A stretch of 64,000 nucleotides of DNA from Notospermus geniculatus (GCA_002633025.1 NMRB01002584.1:12899-76898), one strand, 5' to 3'; numbered from the stretch's first letter, positions 25,175 through 36,135 are shown. Program-made: numbers and translations. Notes: a model not told the origin generated them from the sequence alone.

Positions 25175-26160
25175 AGATTTGGACGATGATTGGAAAAAAT
25201 ACCCTCTGAATACTTCTATATGTAAACTAACTTTATTGTAAATAAGCATTTTCCATTGTCGATCACACTGATAAACTGGATAGAAATTCCCTCTCATGCT
25301 TGGCAGCATGATGGAAGACAAAGTCAAACAAGTTTATAAATTCAGACAACAAGCACGTGTTCAGTTCACTGGTGACAGTACCAGATGAGTTTGACTCTTC
25401 TCCACTGTTTTTTCAAAAGTCTTTATTGACATCTCCGAGAGGTGAATGATATTAATAGTATTTATCGTGTCCCCAGTTGGGGATGATACCATTGCCAGGC
25501 TTGTTATTGGCCGTGTCGCACTTTACGATCCATAGTGATATCTGTTGGTAAGTTCAGCATCCTTTCTTTCTTCAGCGATAGCACGATATCACTTCTTCAT
25601 CAGTCTTTCTATCGCCGGTGTTATATCTGCCAGTGTTTCTGTGGGTCAGTGTCCCCCCTTATTGTTTGGGAAACGCTGGCAGATAGATCGACATGTTTCT
25701 GCTGCGTGTCCTCTATTGTCAAGTCGCCGCTTATTCCGTCAGACAGGGGGAACACTCACAGATGGGGAACACTGAAAAATACTACACCGGTGTGACACGG
25801 ATCAAAGTCCGGGCCCTATTGTACTGTTTGATCAACCCACAGTTTTCCTTTATGTCACTAACCCTGACCAACACCGTCAACATAGCCATGCCCGTGCGGA
25901 CTTGCATCCCAAGGACGTTGATCTCGGTGTGATAGAATCTAATGCCCCCACCCTCCTGATGTCACAGGATTAAGACTGCCGGTGTCGCCGGGTCTCGATA
26001 AAAAGTGGCAATTTCGTGCCCCTTTGAGTGCCTACGTGTTTATATCATCTAAAGTGCGTATTATATGTTTATAATATATAATCTAAATTGCCTATACATA
26101 TCCCACTCTGTTCAGCGACACGTGGCTTAAACTGACGTCATTTCAGCCACACCTTACAAA
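25175..26160. other. Non-coding, no recognisable feature
   Basis: Open frames here lack conserved features and no clear repeat was found. Confidence 0.4.
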
Positions 26161-26237
26161 TTTCCTTGTTTTCAGCATCTCGCAGACTCCTGAAGCCATG
26201 TGGAGGATGCTGCATGGCCTGCCTCCAGTTATTACTT

Positions 26238-26435
26238 GGTCCTAATTTTAATCTACCGTGTATGTTAAAATGGGTGGGGTTAGCGATAGTAAATTCAGTC
26301 CCAGGTCCTAATTTTAATCTACCGTGTATGTTAAAATGGGTGGGGTTAGCGATAGTAAATTCAGTCCCAGGTCCTAATTTTAATCTAACGTGTATGTTAA
26401 AATGGGTGGGGTTAGCGATAGTAAATTCAGTCCCA
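26238..26435 (+). repeat. 66-bp tandem repeat, three copies
   Basis: The unit starting GGTCCTAATTTTAATCTACC begins at 26238, 26304 and 26370, nearly identical each time. It lies just downstream of the PGRP gene end. Confidence 0.9.
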
Positions 26436-26580
26436 GCTCATCAGTTACACATCCACGCACCCAGGGTCTTCCACCGCCCCCCTTCTCACTCTTGTTTCTG
26501 AGGGGCACCACCGTAAATGACCCGAGATTCTCAGGATATCAATTCAGTGGAAGGGTAGTAACTGGTTTAGACCTGAGAAC
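26436..26580 (+). mobile_element. SINE body, copy 2 (headless)
   Basis: CACGCACCCAGGGTCTTCC, CACCGTAAATGACC and GAGATTCTCAGGAT match the SINE at 18740-18990. It overlaps the 3' end of the PGRP open frame, so the last about 12 codons of that frame may be SINE-derived. Confidence 0.6.
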
Positions 26581-29500
26581 ACGCAATAACAGAATAATGC
26601 GAAGTAGAGCGCATTCGACTTTGTCGGAGCTGGTGAAGAATTAGTGATGAATTGGATCCAGTAACTGTCTGGGGGAGGTCCGTCTTTATCATACCGAGGC
26701 CAGGTTTTAATAATGTCATAAAGTGCCTTTCCTGGGCAGACCTCGACTGTTACGACTGCCTTCCTCGAATCTGCATGTCCAAAGAGTTTGTAGTCACTTA
26801 TCAGGGTGTTGTTCCCGACTCCGCACCTGAGTAATCTCTGCATGGCGTCGACGGCCGCCTGATTTGGTTTAGTGTCGGTGAAGTTGCCCAAGACACAAAT
26901 ACCTGTCGATGAGAAATGAGTCCATAATCCGTTAGATTAAACACAGTGGTGTGAGAAGCTCACCAGAAATATTGATGCTTCGGCCAAGGCTGCACCATCT
27001 GGCAAATTGGCCTGTCTCTCTGCTTATTAACCTCGCCCCATGTATAGTAGGCCTAACTCTCGTTATAGGCTTGGAGGAATTATACTGACAGTATAATTCC
27101 TCCAAGTTATAGGGTAGGCCTACCCACGTATTGTACGCGTTGTATTGTAATCACCACATTCCAACACTGGGGCGAAAGAAAACTACGGTATTGGAGAATA
27201 ATGCAGTCAGCGCCGGTGGCACCGGCTGTCTAAAAAAAGACAGTATCGTGGCCCTTAAAGGACCACAGTATTGCTTCCCAATCCTGCGTTACACCTACCC
27301 GCGTTAAGGGGGAGACCTCTATTAACGACTTGGTAAACTACCGCATGCAACTAGTCTCGCGCATCCAGCCGTTTCGTTCCGCAGTATGTACTGCTACACA
27401 AACTTGTTCGATCCCCAGCGGCTGGGTGACCGAGACTGTAATCGTACATTCTCCAACACTGGGGCGAAAAGCTTAACTACAGTATTGGAGCATGGTGCCG
27501 GTGGCGCCGGCTGTCGACAGAAAGATGCAATACAGTGGTCCTTTAAAGTCCCATTCTTGTAGGCCTTCACTTGTAAGATGAATTCCTTGTTTTACTTACC
27601 AATAGGAGCTGTCAGCGAGTTGACCACTAGGTGTCACTAGGGCCCAATTCAATGCATCTAGCGGACCCAGTCATTATCGATCGAGCAGCGATCATAATAG
27701 ATTTCCTGTACATTTGGTCCGCTAAGACTGTGCTGCCATCTGTTAGCAATATGCGCGGCTGACTGCTCCTATTGAGACGTCATTGTAACCCTTGGTGTGG
27801 GCTCCAACTCTACGCCAGCCACGCCCTTCATAAATGTTACCATCCTCTCCAACAAGGAAGCTGCAGCCAACATCGTCCCATTCTTAATTGCAAAAAGAAT
27901 GAAAAAGTTGCGGTGAAATGACCCGAAAAAACACCGTTTTATGTGACACCTGTTTACGCGCCTCGGTCACCCCATCCACTAGTGGTCGCGCTCACTAAAC
28001 CGCTCAACGCACCAACCACTAGGCCATAAAGGAAATCCTCCATGGTCGGTGGGTTAAGCCGGGCCATATAGCTGCAAGGGGTTCAATGCACCACCAATGA
28101 GAGCGTGTTACCTCATGACGTCATGACGTTTTGCCGACTTCGCGGAGACACTCGGTGTAGCCGACCGTATGGCTCTGTATGAAATGTAGTCGTGACGAGA
28201 GGGGTTCAGGTCGAGAAGGTTGCCAGCAGGCCCTTTAGTTGCTCCGGTCAGATTTTGTAGGCCCTATCGGTGCGCAAATTTACCTTGGCGTGGATTACCC
28301 CTTGCCTCTAGTAGGTCCTTAAATCACATGTAATCACATTTATCCAGGGGCGGATCCCCGATTTCGGAAAAGAGGGGGCGCACTGTGCTGGAAACATTGA
28401 AATCTGCGGTGAATTTCAATGATTTGCTCCAAATCCCAGAATTTCACGGTCAATTTTACAGATTTGTTGGCCGAAAGGGGGGGGGGGCGCCCTCCGGATC
28501 CGCGCCTGTGATCTGGTCATTAGACTTTTCCTGCCTTTGGTTGGTCTGTCTACCTACTTTTAGTGTCCATGTGGTAATTCTGGAACGCCCTCGTCGCCTT
28601 TTTACACTCGGAGACAGTGTAGCATCGGTCCTTTACATTGTGGTGAATGAAAACCATGCGAGCAGGAAAGATCTTCATATATTCAGCGTGGCGTGTCGGC
28701 CTGGCGCCCCACTCCTCCCGCGTATAATCCACGCATGGCGTGTCGGAATGCCCTGGGAGTGAGGAAATGCATGATCAGAAAGAATATGAAAGGCATCATT
28801 TCAACTACCGGTACAAACGAATCCCAGGCCAGCCCCAGAAATGTCACTCGTCAACAAACGCCTGATGCTCATGGCCGTTTGACATTGTAAAAATTCAGGT
28901 CATCGTGGCTTTTCAGACTGAAAATAAAGCCTTTTAGGCAGGGCAGGACACCCAGGGCCTAGGCCGGTCTGATCCGGTGGCGGGGAGGGGAGGGGAGGCA
29001 TCCCCGGGTCACATCTTGGGAAGGTGGGACGCAACTAAACGAAGCGTGAAATTTGGTGAATAAATTCCTGTGCTGACTGATTTAGCCCCTGAATTTGATA
29101 TCGATGATCGATGAACTACATGTAGTTACTTTTAGACTGCGAGCGTATGACCTTTTCAAGAGGAAATCCTCAAATTGGACCCCCTACAGTTGTACCACTA
29201 CAGCCTAGGCCTAGTGATTTAAAGGGTTTTTCGGGGGTGTGCATAAAGCCTGCCGCACACTGGAGCTATTTGCTGAGCAAAAAGTCATTCGAGACTTTTT
29301 GCTCAGCAGGTAGCTCGCGTGTGCGCCTAATTTCGGTGAGTTTTTGCCTCGCGAGGCAGAAAGCTCGCGTGCGCGCGTATTTTTCGGTGAGTTATCTGCT
29401 GAGCAAACGGTCTCGAATGACTTTTTGCTCAGATAGCTCCAGTGTGCGGCAGGCTATAGGTTGGGTGGGAGTCAGGGTCGGGTGAGCCCTCGACTGGTTA

Positions 29501-29716
29501 TGGTCGGGGTCAGCCATTTAGGCCCCTATAGGTGGTACTGCAGGGGATCCAGTTTAAGGTCTCCCAAACAGGGCCTTAGCAGCGAAGGACATTAAACCCG
29601 GCGATGCTTGCCTGTCGCAGAAATCATCACCAACAATTCTAAACTATCTTACCGTAGGCAAACTCAATTCCCACGATCAACATGAAAAATCCCAAGAACA
29701 TCGTTGTTGACATCAT
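26544..29716 (-). CDS. PGRP: Secreted peptidoglycan recognition protein, exon 3 interrupted by a MITE
   Basis: Exons on the minus strand: 29716-29653 (signal peptide: [20 protein letters not shown]), 28752-28558 (TREEWGARP ... MVFIHHN ... FQNYHMDTK), 27882 to about 27771 ([34 protein letters not shown]), and 26902-26544 ([13 protein letters not shown] ... YKLFGHADS ... [17 protein letters not shown]). Phases agree (for example A|AA at the second junction). This is the amidase_2 fold; catalytic PGRPs cleave the amide between lactyl and L-Ala in peptidoglycan. Zn ligands expected at FIHH, at the GH in YKLFGH and at CPG are present, but the usual Tyr in the GYNF-type motif is Cys here (VGCSF). 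The normal donor of exon 3 (GGTAAGT, at 27600 and below) is separated from the exon by a 167-bp MITE; read through, translation stops within about ten codons. The C-terminal extension after WPRY overlaps a SINE body. Confidence 0.85.
27063..27113. mobile_element. 37-nt perfect hairpin between 7-bp direct repeats
   Basis: Arms 27070-27087 and 27089-27106 are perfect complements with a 1-nt loop. TTATAGG flanks it on both sides (27063-27069, 27107-27113). It lies in the last PGRP intron. Confidence 0.75.
27160..27530. repeat. Direct repeat pair in PGRP intron
   Basis: CCAACACTGGGGCGAAA ... GCCGGTGGC(A/G)CCGGCTGTC occurs at about 27160-27290 and again at about 27450-27545, with moderate divergence. 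Nature unknown. Confidence 0.6.
27604..27770. mobile_element. MITE inserted at the PGRP exon 3 donor
   Basis: Inverted ends AGGAGCTGTCAGC and GCTGACTGCTCCT (one mismatch), flanked by AT at 27602-27603 and 27771-27772. A 2-bp AT duplication is known for ISL2EU-type elements; that assignment is inference. The flanks show exon sequence on one side and GTAAGT (minus strand) three to four bases beyond the other. Confidence 0.75.
27955..28095 (-). mobile_element. SINE, family copy 2
   Basis: Reverse complement of the SINE at 9540-9700: shared GGCCTAGTGGTT head, CCATGGAGGATTTCCTTTA and TTGAACCCCTTGCAGCTA. It lies in a PGRP intron. Confidence 0.6.
28345..28508. mobile_element. hAT-type MITE, copy 4 of 4
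   Basis: Ends CAGGGGCGGATCCCCGATTT and CTCCGGATCCGCGCCTG. It lies 50 bp from the PGRP exon at 28558-28752. Confidence 0.75.
29243..29458. mobile_element. Foldback MITE, 216 bp
   Basis: Arms of about 50 bp: AGCCTGCCGCACACTGGAGC at the left, GCTCCAGTGTGCGGCAGGCT at the right, extending through GCAAAAAGTCATTCGAGAC. The centre has CTCGCGTGTGCGC/CTCGCGTGCGCGC direct repeats. Confidence 0.8.
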
Positions 29717-30164
29717 ATCAGTCGGCAGTCGTGGAGTGCCCTTTCCCCGCTGCTCCTGTCAGTTGTGGCTTTAGTAGAACTCAGTTGTGGCTGTTTCTCT
29801 CCCAAACCAGTTAGCGTCTCACTCCGATGACGGCCAAAGTTTACCGCAAAGCTGCCTGACGACTGCTTTCATAAGGCCTACCTTATGCTATGACGAATTG
29901 AAAGTTTCTGGCACGGAGTTCACCGTCTTTGTATCAAAAGAATGAACAAGTCATAAGCACAACAAACTTGTCAGATTAGATCTGTATATATAATATATTT
30001 CGGCGAAAATATGAAAGAAATGTTCCGTGTCGGTCCCGGGTGCCTCGCCGTCAAAGTTTATTGTCGACCGTCAGGACCACTCTGAATGTGTTCGGCGTCG
30101 GGCGAGCCTTGGGGAACGCCACCCTGTTTCCGCGCCCCAATGCAGAAGTCAGGGGCCAACAGTC
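29717..30164. other. Upstream region of PGRP (minus-strand promoter side)
   Basis: No ORF or clear repeat. By position it should hold the PGRP promoter, but no core element was convincing by eye. Confidence 0.35.
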
Positions 30165-30290
30165 AATAGTGAGCTTTCGCAAGCGCCCGGTTAGGCCATA
30201 CGACAACGTTTATCTATTGTTTGGGTATACCAACACAACAGATAAACGTCGTCGTAGGGCCTAACCGGGCGCTTGCGAAAGCTCACTATT
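30165..30290. mobile_element. Foldback element, 126 bp
   Basis: Left arm AATAGTGAGCTTTCGCAAGC (continuing through GCCCGGTTAGGCC) is nearly perfectly complementary to the right arm, which ends GCTTGCGAAAGCTCACTATT. A half copy occurs at 36060-36135. Confidence 0.85.
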
Positions 30291-30970
30291 ATGCATGTTG
30301 AACGTGCTAGGCACGCCAGGTCCTAACATACGCAAAAAGTCTGTTAGGACCGGGTACCAGTCTCGTTCAGGTTGTCATTCTCGATCATGGCACCTCCTAT
30401 ATTGCGAATAGCGGGAATTGATCTTTTATTCAGGTGACCGATATAGTGCAAGTGCCACCCTACTGGTTACTTATCATTTTAAAATCAATTCTAATATTGA
30501 TTCCGTGTCGCTTCAACACGTTCCGTTACATTTCTGCTCCGAACTCCACGATCGCCACACCTATTTTCCCTGTTTTCTCCCAAAAGGAATCTCGTTGTTG
30601 GAGTTGGATCTGTCGTCGGCTGTTCCGTTTAAGACGGGTTAGAAACATTTTCCTCAACAACATCTCATCTGAAACAACCTCAGGTAGGGATTTCAAACAT
30701 GCTGATAATTTAGGCCTATTCGCAAAATCAATATCCCCCATTCTCGACTGGGAAACCGGTGAAGAAGAGATTGCGGAGAGGCAGTGATGAGTTTGTATTT
30801 TTATCTAATAATCGTCCACAGAGAGGTATACGGTATACGCACATGGCTGGTGGAAAATGGCCTAATTTGTTCGTCAGCGTGTTCGTACACCGTATACCTC
30901 TATGTGAACTCGGCCTTAGGCCAACGACTATATGTCTTTCTATTGTTCGGGTATGCTCAGACAATATAGT

Positions 30971-31390
30971 AGGGAGTTTTCGCAAAGCCCCCGAAACGTC
31001 AACGCGAACATCTATCCTTTTGTTCAGTGCTCTCTTCGTGGCATCGAACAATGGGTTTGGCGTTCGCGTTGGCGTTTCGGGGGCTTTGCGAAAACTCCCT
31101 AATTTTGGCAAAGCCCCCGAAACGCCAACGCGAACGTCTATCCTTTTGTTCGGTGCTCTCTTCGTGGCACCGAACAATGAGTTTGGCGTTCGCGTTGGCG
31201 TTTCGGGGGCTTTGCGAAAGCTCCCTAGTTAGTAGTACAAGTTTTCGCAAAGCCCATACGAACGTCTATCCAATTGTTGTGCTCTCCTCTTCGCATCGAA
31301 CAATAGGATTGGCGTTCGCGTTGGCGTTTCGGGAGCTTTGCACTGCAGTGAATTTTCGCAACCGCCCGATTAGGCCAACGACTATAGATT
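30971..31390. mobile_element. Cluster of three tandem foldback elements
   Basis: Palindromes at 30971-31100, 31101-31226 and 31241-31345 share arms AAAGCCCCCGAAACGCCAAC and GTTGGCGTTTCGGGGGCTTT, then a half arm of the 30165 family (31350-31387). Open frames on both strands here are palindrome artefacts. Confidence 0.8.
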
Positions 31391-31394
31391 TATT

Positions 31395-31424
31395 AAGACC
31401 GCCCCACCCCAATGGGGCGGTCTT
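31395..31424. repeat. GC-rich perfect hairpin
   Basis: AAGACCGCCCCA / TGGGGCGGTCTT, a 12-bp stem with a CCCCAA loop, followed by a T-rich stretch. It looks like a bacterial terminator but sits among eukaryotic foldbacks. Confidence 0.7.
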
Positions 31425-32205
31425 CCTTGTTTTCACTGAGTTTCTCTCGATCTCTCCATCCAATCTGGTGCATTCCGCAGGNTTCTAGTCCTCTCTCTGT
31501 CATTACACTATGTCAACGAGTGAGCACATGGTCCATGGACCATTTCATTTTAAAGGGACTCTAGAGGCAGCTCGCCATTAGGCTACTATCAGTACCGGTT
31601 CTTCTGCCAGGCGGCGCCACTTTAATGTAATAACCATGGTACGAGGTATTCAACCTGGGTTTTCCCCGGGGTTTTCCCCTGCCATGCTGGCTGCCTCTAG
31701 AGGCCCTTTAAGTAAAGTCATCCATTTCGATGATTTCGGCCGTTTCGATCATTTCGGCCATTTCGATCATTTCATTCCGGGTTTTATAAGTAACCGCAGG
31801 GCAACGGTGGTGACGTGTTTCGACCGTGACGACAGACCCGGCCGTCTTGTTTTGGGTCGAAAAAAGCGAACAAAAGTGCGATTTATGCGGATGTTATCGC
31901 TCTTCACGCAATTTGATGCTGCCAAACACAACTTCACGGTGAACACATGCCTACTGTGAAAAATGAAGGAGAGTCGTTGAGCCGTTTCGGCGGAGTTGGA
32001 ATTTATTACAGAAATCGCCTTAGACTAAATATAATATAGATAATGTTTTTCGGTGTTGTGTAAAGAAGTCCAAAGTTTTTCTAAAAGTCCGATGTTTTCA
32101 CTACCATGCCAGATATCACGTTGACACTTTTATTTCTGTCTGCTTTGTGGGATTAAATTTTACAAGAAGTCAACTTCCAGGTCTTTTCTGAAATCTAGTG
32201 TGGAA

Positions 32206-32251
32206 AAGTGCCAGCCTGAAGAAGACCCCGGTTGGGGTCGAAAATTGTTTA
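32206..32251 (+). repeat. Hammerhead-like hairpin repeat, copy B (partial)
   Basis: GTGCCAGCCTGAAGA, then the GACCCC-GGTT-GGGGTC hairpin, then GAAAATT. The 3' partner of the first stem is absent, so the copy is truncated. Confidence 0.55.
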
Positions 32252-32582
32252 ACAGCCCACACGAAGCCCACCTTATTACAACTCAAAAGGTAATTCAATA
32301 ATAACCGACTGTGGTCGCTTAATACACAGTATACATATGGTAGACTCTATATGCCAGCGTAAGTTATTGTACAGTGACTTTGTTTACCATTCGCTCGCAC
32401 AGCCCTTCTGGCGCTGGTCATTCATGGTCATTGTAGAGGAGGCGGGGCGAGTCGTTGACATTGTTAGGTCCGCGAGAGCCAATCAATGTTGTCCTATTCA
32501 TCAAGGTGGTCGACGAGGGTTGGTCTTACCGCGCGGCGCCTTAGCGCGCGTCTTTAGTGAAAGAACCCTTTTGGAACGACTT

Positions 32583-32700
32583 TAGAATCCCCGATCAGTG
32601 CCCCCAAAAAAGGTCATCGATTGACGGAATAAGCCGCATTGTACAATAGGATTTCCATTGTGTGCCATGGAGTAACGTCACTTCCGATCGGGGATTCCAA
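32583..32700. mobile_element. Small MITE-like inverted repeat
   Basis: GAATCCCCGATC at the left and GATCGGGGATTC at the right; interior non-coding. Confidence 0.45.
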
Positions 32701-34328
32701 ACTTAGCCGCGGATGCGGATTGAAGCTTTGAATCCGGAAAATTAGCCCTTGAAATCGCGAATCGCTCGCTGTCATCTGTAGTATTCGCCATGTTACCTCG
32801 TTTCCAGTTACTATGCAAGTAGAATGTCCTACTGAAGAGTTAGTTAATTGGTATCATGCCAAAACCTGAAGGCGAGGTTAACGGTTAAATCTCAGGAGGG
32901 CTCTGATTGGTGCATTGGTTTCTCGATGCGAGTCAATACAGAAATTCTATACGAAAGCTTCCAGGGGTATTGGCGTAATCTTTATGACGTAGCCAATACA
33001 TGTGGAGATCCAGGATGACAGAAAGATGTTGGCGAATCGATCAGAGGGTTGTGGGTTCGAATCTCGGTGCCATCACAGATTATTTTTCGTTTTTCTCATT
33101 TGGCAGCTGTGCTGAGATCTTGGAGGCAAGTGACAAGTGAAACCACCTGTGACCCTCCGAGAGGGTGTATCGTTTTCAGAGGTAGTTTGGAAGTGCCTTG
33201 TGGCTGTTCGTAATTTCGACCTCTGCCGCTTGGGGTTTATATCTATTAAAGGGAGACTCCACTCATTGTAAACTTTTGAATTATTATCAATCCATAGAGA
33301 TTAATGCCATGAATTGTTATGTCACTATCATGACTATAGTCAATAACCTCACGACCATTGTGGTGAATGAGCCAATACTGTGTGCATTGAGCACATATGA
33401 CATCACATGTGCTGTGCAATGGTTTTTAGCACCTGGTGAGCTCTAATGAGGGTGTGGCATCTGTTAGCAGGGCTCAAGGACAAATAATGACACCAAGTTT
33501 CGGTCTGATTCAATTCTTGGCTTGGCCAAAACTGAAAACACGAAAAGTGCAAACTTGGTGTGAATATAGCGGTATAGGCCTATGTAGCTACCGTCATAAA
33601 TATATTGCAGCCCTTACTAGCGGTTTTAGATATATTTATGATACCGTCTATACGTTTGCCATATTTTACGTACGATAAAAAATTTGGTAAGGATCGGACC
33701 AACGGTTAAGGTGAAAAAACACTTTAAAGCCTCACTGTATTGAATTCAGAAAGTGCTTACGTCCTCCGACGTTAGTGTAGTGTAATATGTACTATACTCT
33801 ATCTGAAGGCTATTGGTAAACAGAGAAATCAAGAAATGAAGAAATCGAGAACTCCCATGATCGATTAGTTTAACCATCACCTATGGAATGCCAAAGTGGA
33901 ATTTATTCAAGACTGATTTTTCGTTCAAGATTTGAAAAAGTACAGTCCAAGAATTTAATTTCCAAGAATTGTAAAAATTTCCTCCAAGATTTATAAAATA
34001 TCCTCCAATATCGGAAACATTTCGTCCAAGATTGTCACGTGCGTCTTGTCAAGTTGCATGTGACCACAAAACTGATGACGTCATGAAGTGCATGAATAAC
34101 CCGGGTGCATTTCGTCATTTTCATGAATTTTCTTTTTGCATGGCAACTTTGGCGTCTTCGACCCTTCCGACAGCCATAGAGTGGGATCATTGCTCAAACG
34201 GGTTGAAAATGACCGCTATACCTCCTCCGGTGTTTGGAATAGGGAGATAAGACCAATCCCTACAACTTTTCAAAAGGGACCCAAGGTACAGAAAAGCACA
34301 AAATTGACACACAAAATGATAATAAACA
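32701..34328. other. Non-coding, no strong feature
   Basis: A possible SINE fragment with GGTTCGAATCTC lies near 33050. Otherwise no supported exon or repeat. Confidence 0.35.
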
Positions 34329-34400
34329 AGAAGTCAATCTCCAGAATTCACGAATTGTCGACCCCAACCGGGGTCTTTTTCAAGTGGAGCTTTACAATCT
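34329..34400 (-). repeat. Hammerhead-like hairpin repeat, copy C
   Basis: On the minus strand: CTCCA stem strand, core, GACCCC-GGTT-GGGGTC hairpin, GAC, an AATTC/GAATT stem, then CTGGAG. The upstream GAAAAGCACAAAATTGACAC segment is shared with the copy in the viral gene at 56409-56658. Confidence 0.6.
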
Positions 34401-34786
34401 GAAACTCTAGAAATGACTGAGCTGAAACCCGAATGTAGAACTACAAAACCTGTGTAGACAGGACAAACAAGCAATTAAGGAAAGAATAGCGACCAAGCCC
34501 CACGGGTGGCCGCTGGACAATTAAGGAGAAACTAATTTAGCTGAAAGACAAGGGTTGAACAACTGCAGGGTTGCTCAGCCTGACCACAGGCAGAGTGTAA
34601 GCAACTGGCGCAGGGCTTCATTTGGCTGAAAGAAAGTTTATAAATTAATAAATACAAAGCGAAAAGATGCACAAAGGTCAACACAAAGTAAAGGAATATA
34701 AAGGAAGTCAACTTCCAGATTTGTAGGAAAAAAACAGAATGGATAATGCAAATCACTGAGCAATGAGAAGAATAAGGCGAGGAGGA

Positions 34787-35299
34787 TTAGAGCAAAAAAG
34801 GGGGGAAAGGGGAGGGAAAAAAACAAGGCCTAGAAGCATCAGTATACAGTGTGATCGTAAACTTTCCAAGTTCAAGCACCTCACTGTCCGGATCATTTTC
34901 ATCTTTTTTTGTCAGGTATAATCCGCTGAATTTATACCCATTATTGCCATGATCCTCTGGCAGACCATACAGGAGCTCTAACGTTTCGGCCCATCGATTT
35001 AGTTTGTCCTGATTAGGCACGATTTCAATGACGTAACACTCACTGCATTCTTTCACCCCCACCACAAGCTCATTGACTTTATATGATTTCTCACATTGTT
35101 CACTGATCCCAGACTCAGCCATCTGTTCCTGTAGTCTGATGTATGCATTTGTTATACAAACAAACTTGTCGTAGACCTGTTCCCCGCTTTTGTCAGGATG
35201 GAACTCTTTGGCTAATCTGCGGTAAGCTTTCTTAATGTCCTCTAACTTAGCTCCGGCTTCCAAGCCTAAAACTGCATACTCGTCTTTTACACCATCCAT
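34787..35299 (-). CDS. Intronless DnaJ-domain protein
   Basis: 170 aa from the ATG at 35299 (MDGVKDEYAVLG); an upstream in-frame ATG at 35398 exists but precedes non-conserved sequence. Residues about 7-60 form a J domain: EYAVLGLEAGAKLEDIKKAYRR-type helix I/II and the HPD motif (EFHPDKSG), which in the family stimulates Hsp70 ATPase. No G/F region, zinc finger or membrane segment follows. The C-terminal about 100 residues (VGVKECSECYVIEIVPN ... LYLTKKDENDPDSEVLELGKF) are not recognised. The single open frame among intron-rich neighbours could mean a retrocopy or a true single-exon gene. A pyrimidine-rich stretch just after the stop is on the minus strand. Confidence 0.7.
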   Translation of the reverse strand: MDGVKDEYAVLGLEAGAKLEDIKKAYRRLAKEFHPDKSGEQVYDKFVCITNAYIRLQEQMAESGISEQCEKSYKVNELVVGVKECSECYVIEIVPNQDKLNRWAETLELLYGLPEDHGNNGYKFSGLYLTKKDENDPDSEVLELGKFTITLYTDASRPCFFPSPFPPFLL

Positions 35300-36059
35300 A
35301 TTTGTCGGCGTGCGGGTTTTTAACACTGCGGGTGGCTGGCTATGCATGCATGTACGTAGGCCTACTGTGACGTCGTAACGGTTGCGATACACACACACTC
35401 ACTCTCTGACGACGCGGGGGGGGGGTCGTTCGTAAAAAGTCCCTTTTTACTTCAATCTTCTCGAAATAATAATTCTTTCTACCTTCATTTGAGTGCTCTG
35501 TTGACTACTCTTTACGGTTATTGCATTTCTTTAGTATTATTCTATCTCTGCCTTTCGTATTTACGTTGAAATCATTGTTCAATTCAAATTTTCCGCCATG
35601 AAAACTATCGTGCATGCATGCATGCATGCATGTGCATACATGTAGGCCTCCTAGGCCTAGGCCTATGCTATGACGATGTGTGTGGTTGGTGAGCATGGTG
35701 AGCAAAACAAAACTCTCAGCTCGAATCAAGTGACAGTCGCTCATTGGAAGTTAAGGTACAGGTGTTCATTCCAGCACACAGACACGTCTTAGCCAAAACT
35801 CTCACCAGATCTACCCATTATTTTGTAACTGTGCACCTTCAGATCCCAAAATATACTGTTTTGGTGCCTTGCGAAAAAGCTGAAATGCAAAAATTGCGCT
35901 ACGTTGTTGTTGCCATTTCTGACCTCCTTGTATTCCGCCCCTACCGCCCGTAGCCATCCACGCTCCGCGTCTCGCCGGTCTTTATTGACGTCATCCAATC
36001 CATATTCGGATGGATATGTCATGATGTGAGTCGTGTTTCGAAGTGGGCGTAGGCCATAA
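35300..36059. other. Upstream region of the DnaJ gene, non-coding
   Basis: A G homopolymer near 35417, the GCAT microsatellite and TAGGCCT words. Nothing else supported. Confidence 0.4.
35609..35632. repeat. GCAT microsatellite
   Basis: Five to six tandem GCAT units. Confidence 0.85.
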
Positions 36060-36135
36060 TAGGGAGGTTTCGCAAGCGCCCGGTTAGGCCCTACGACGAC
36101 GTTTATCTATTGTCTTGTGTGGGTATACCCATGTC
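36060..36135 (+). mobile_element. Half copy of the 30165 foldback family
   Basis: AGGGAGGTTTCGCAAGCGCC followed by CGGTTAGGCC, CGACGACGTTTATCTATTG. The opposite arm is missing. Confidence 0.6.

Noticed and set aside
26238-26435. CRISPR-like array
   Set aside because: The repeats are contiguous 66-bp units without variable spacers, in a eukaryotic genome.
31395-31424. Bacterial rho-independent terminator
   Set aside because: The sequence context is eukaryotic repeats; no bacterial gene lies upstream.
30728-31488. Overlapping long frames on both strands
   Set aside because: They come from the palindromic foldback cluster and repeat the same peptide on both strands.
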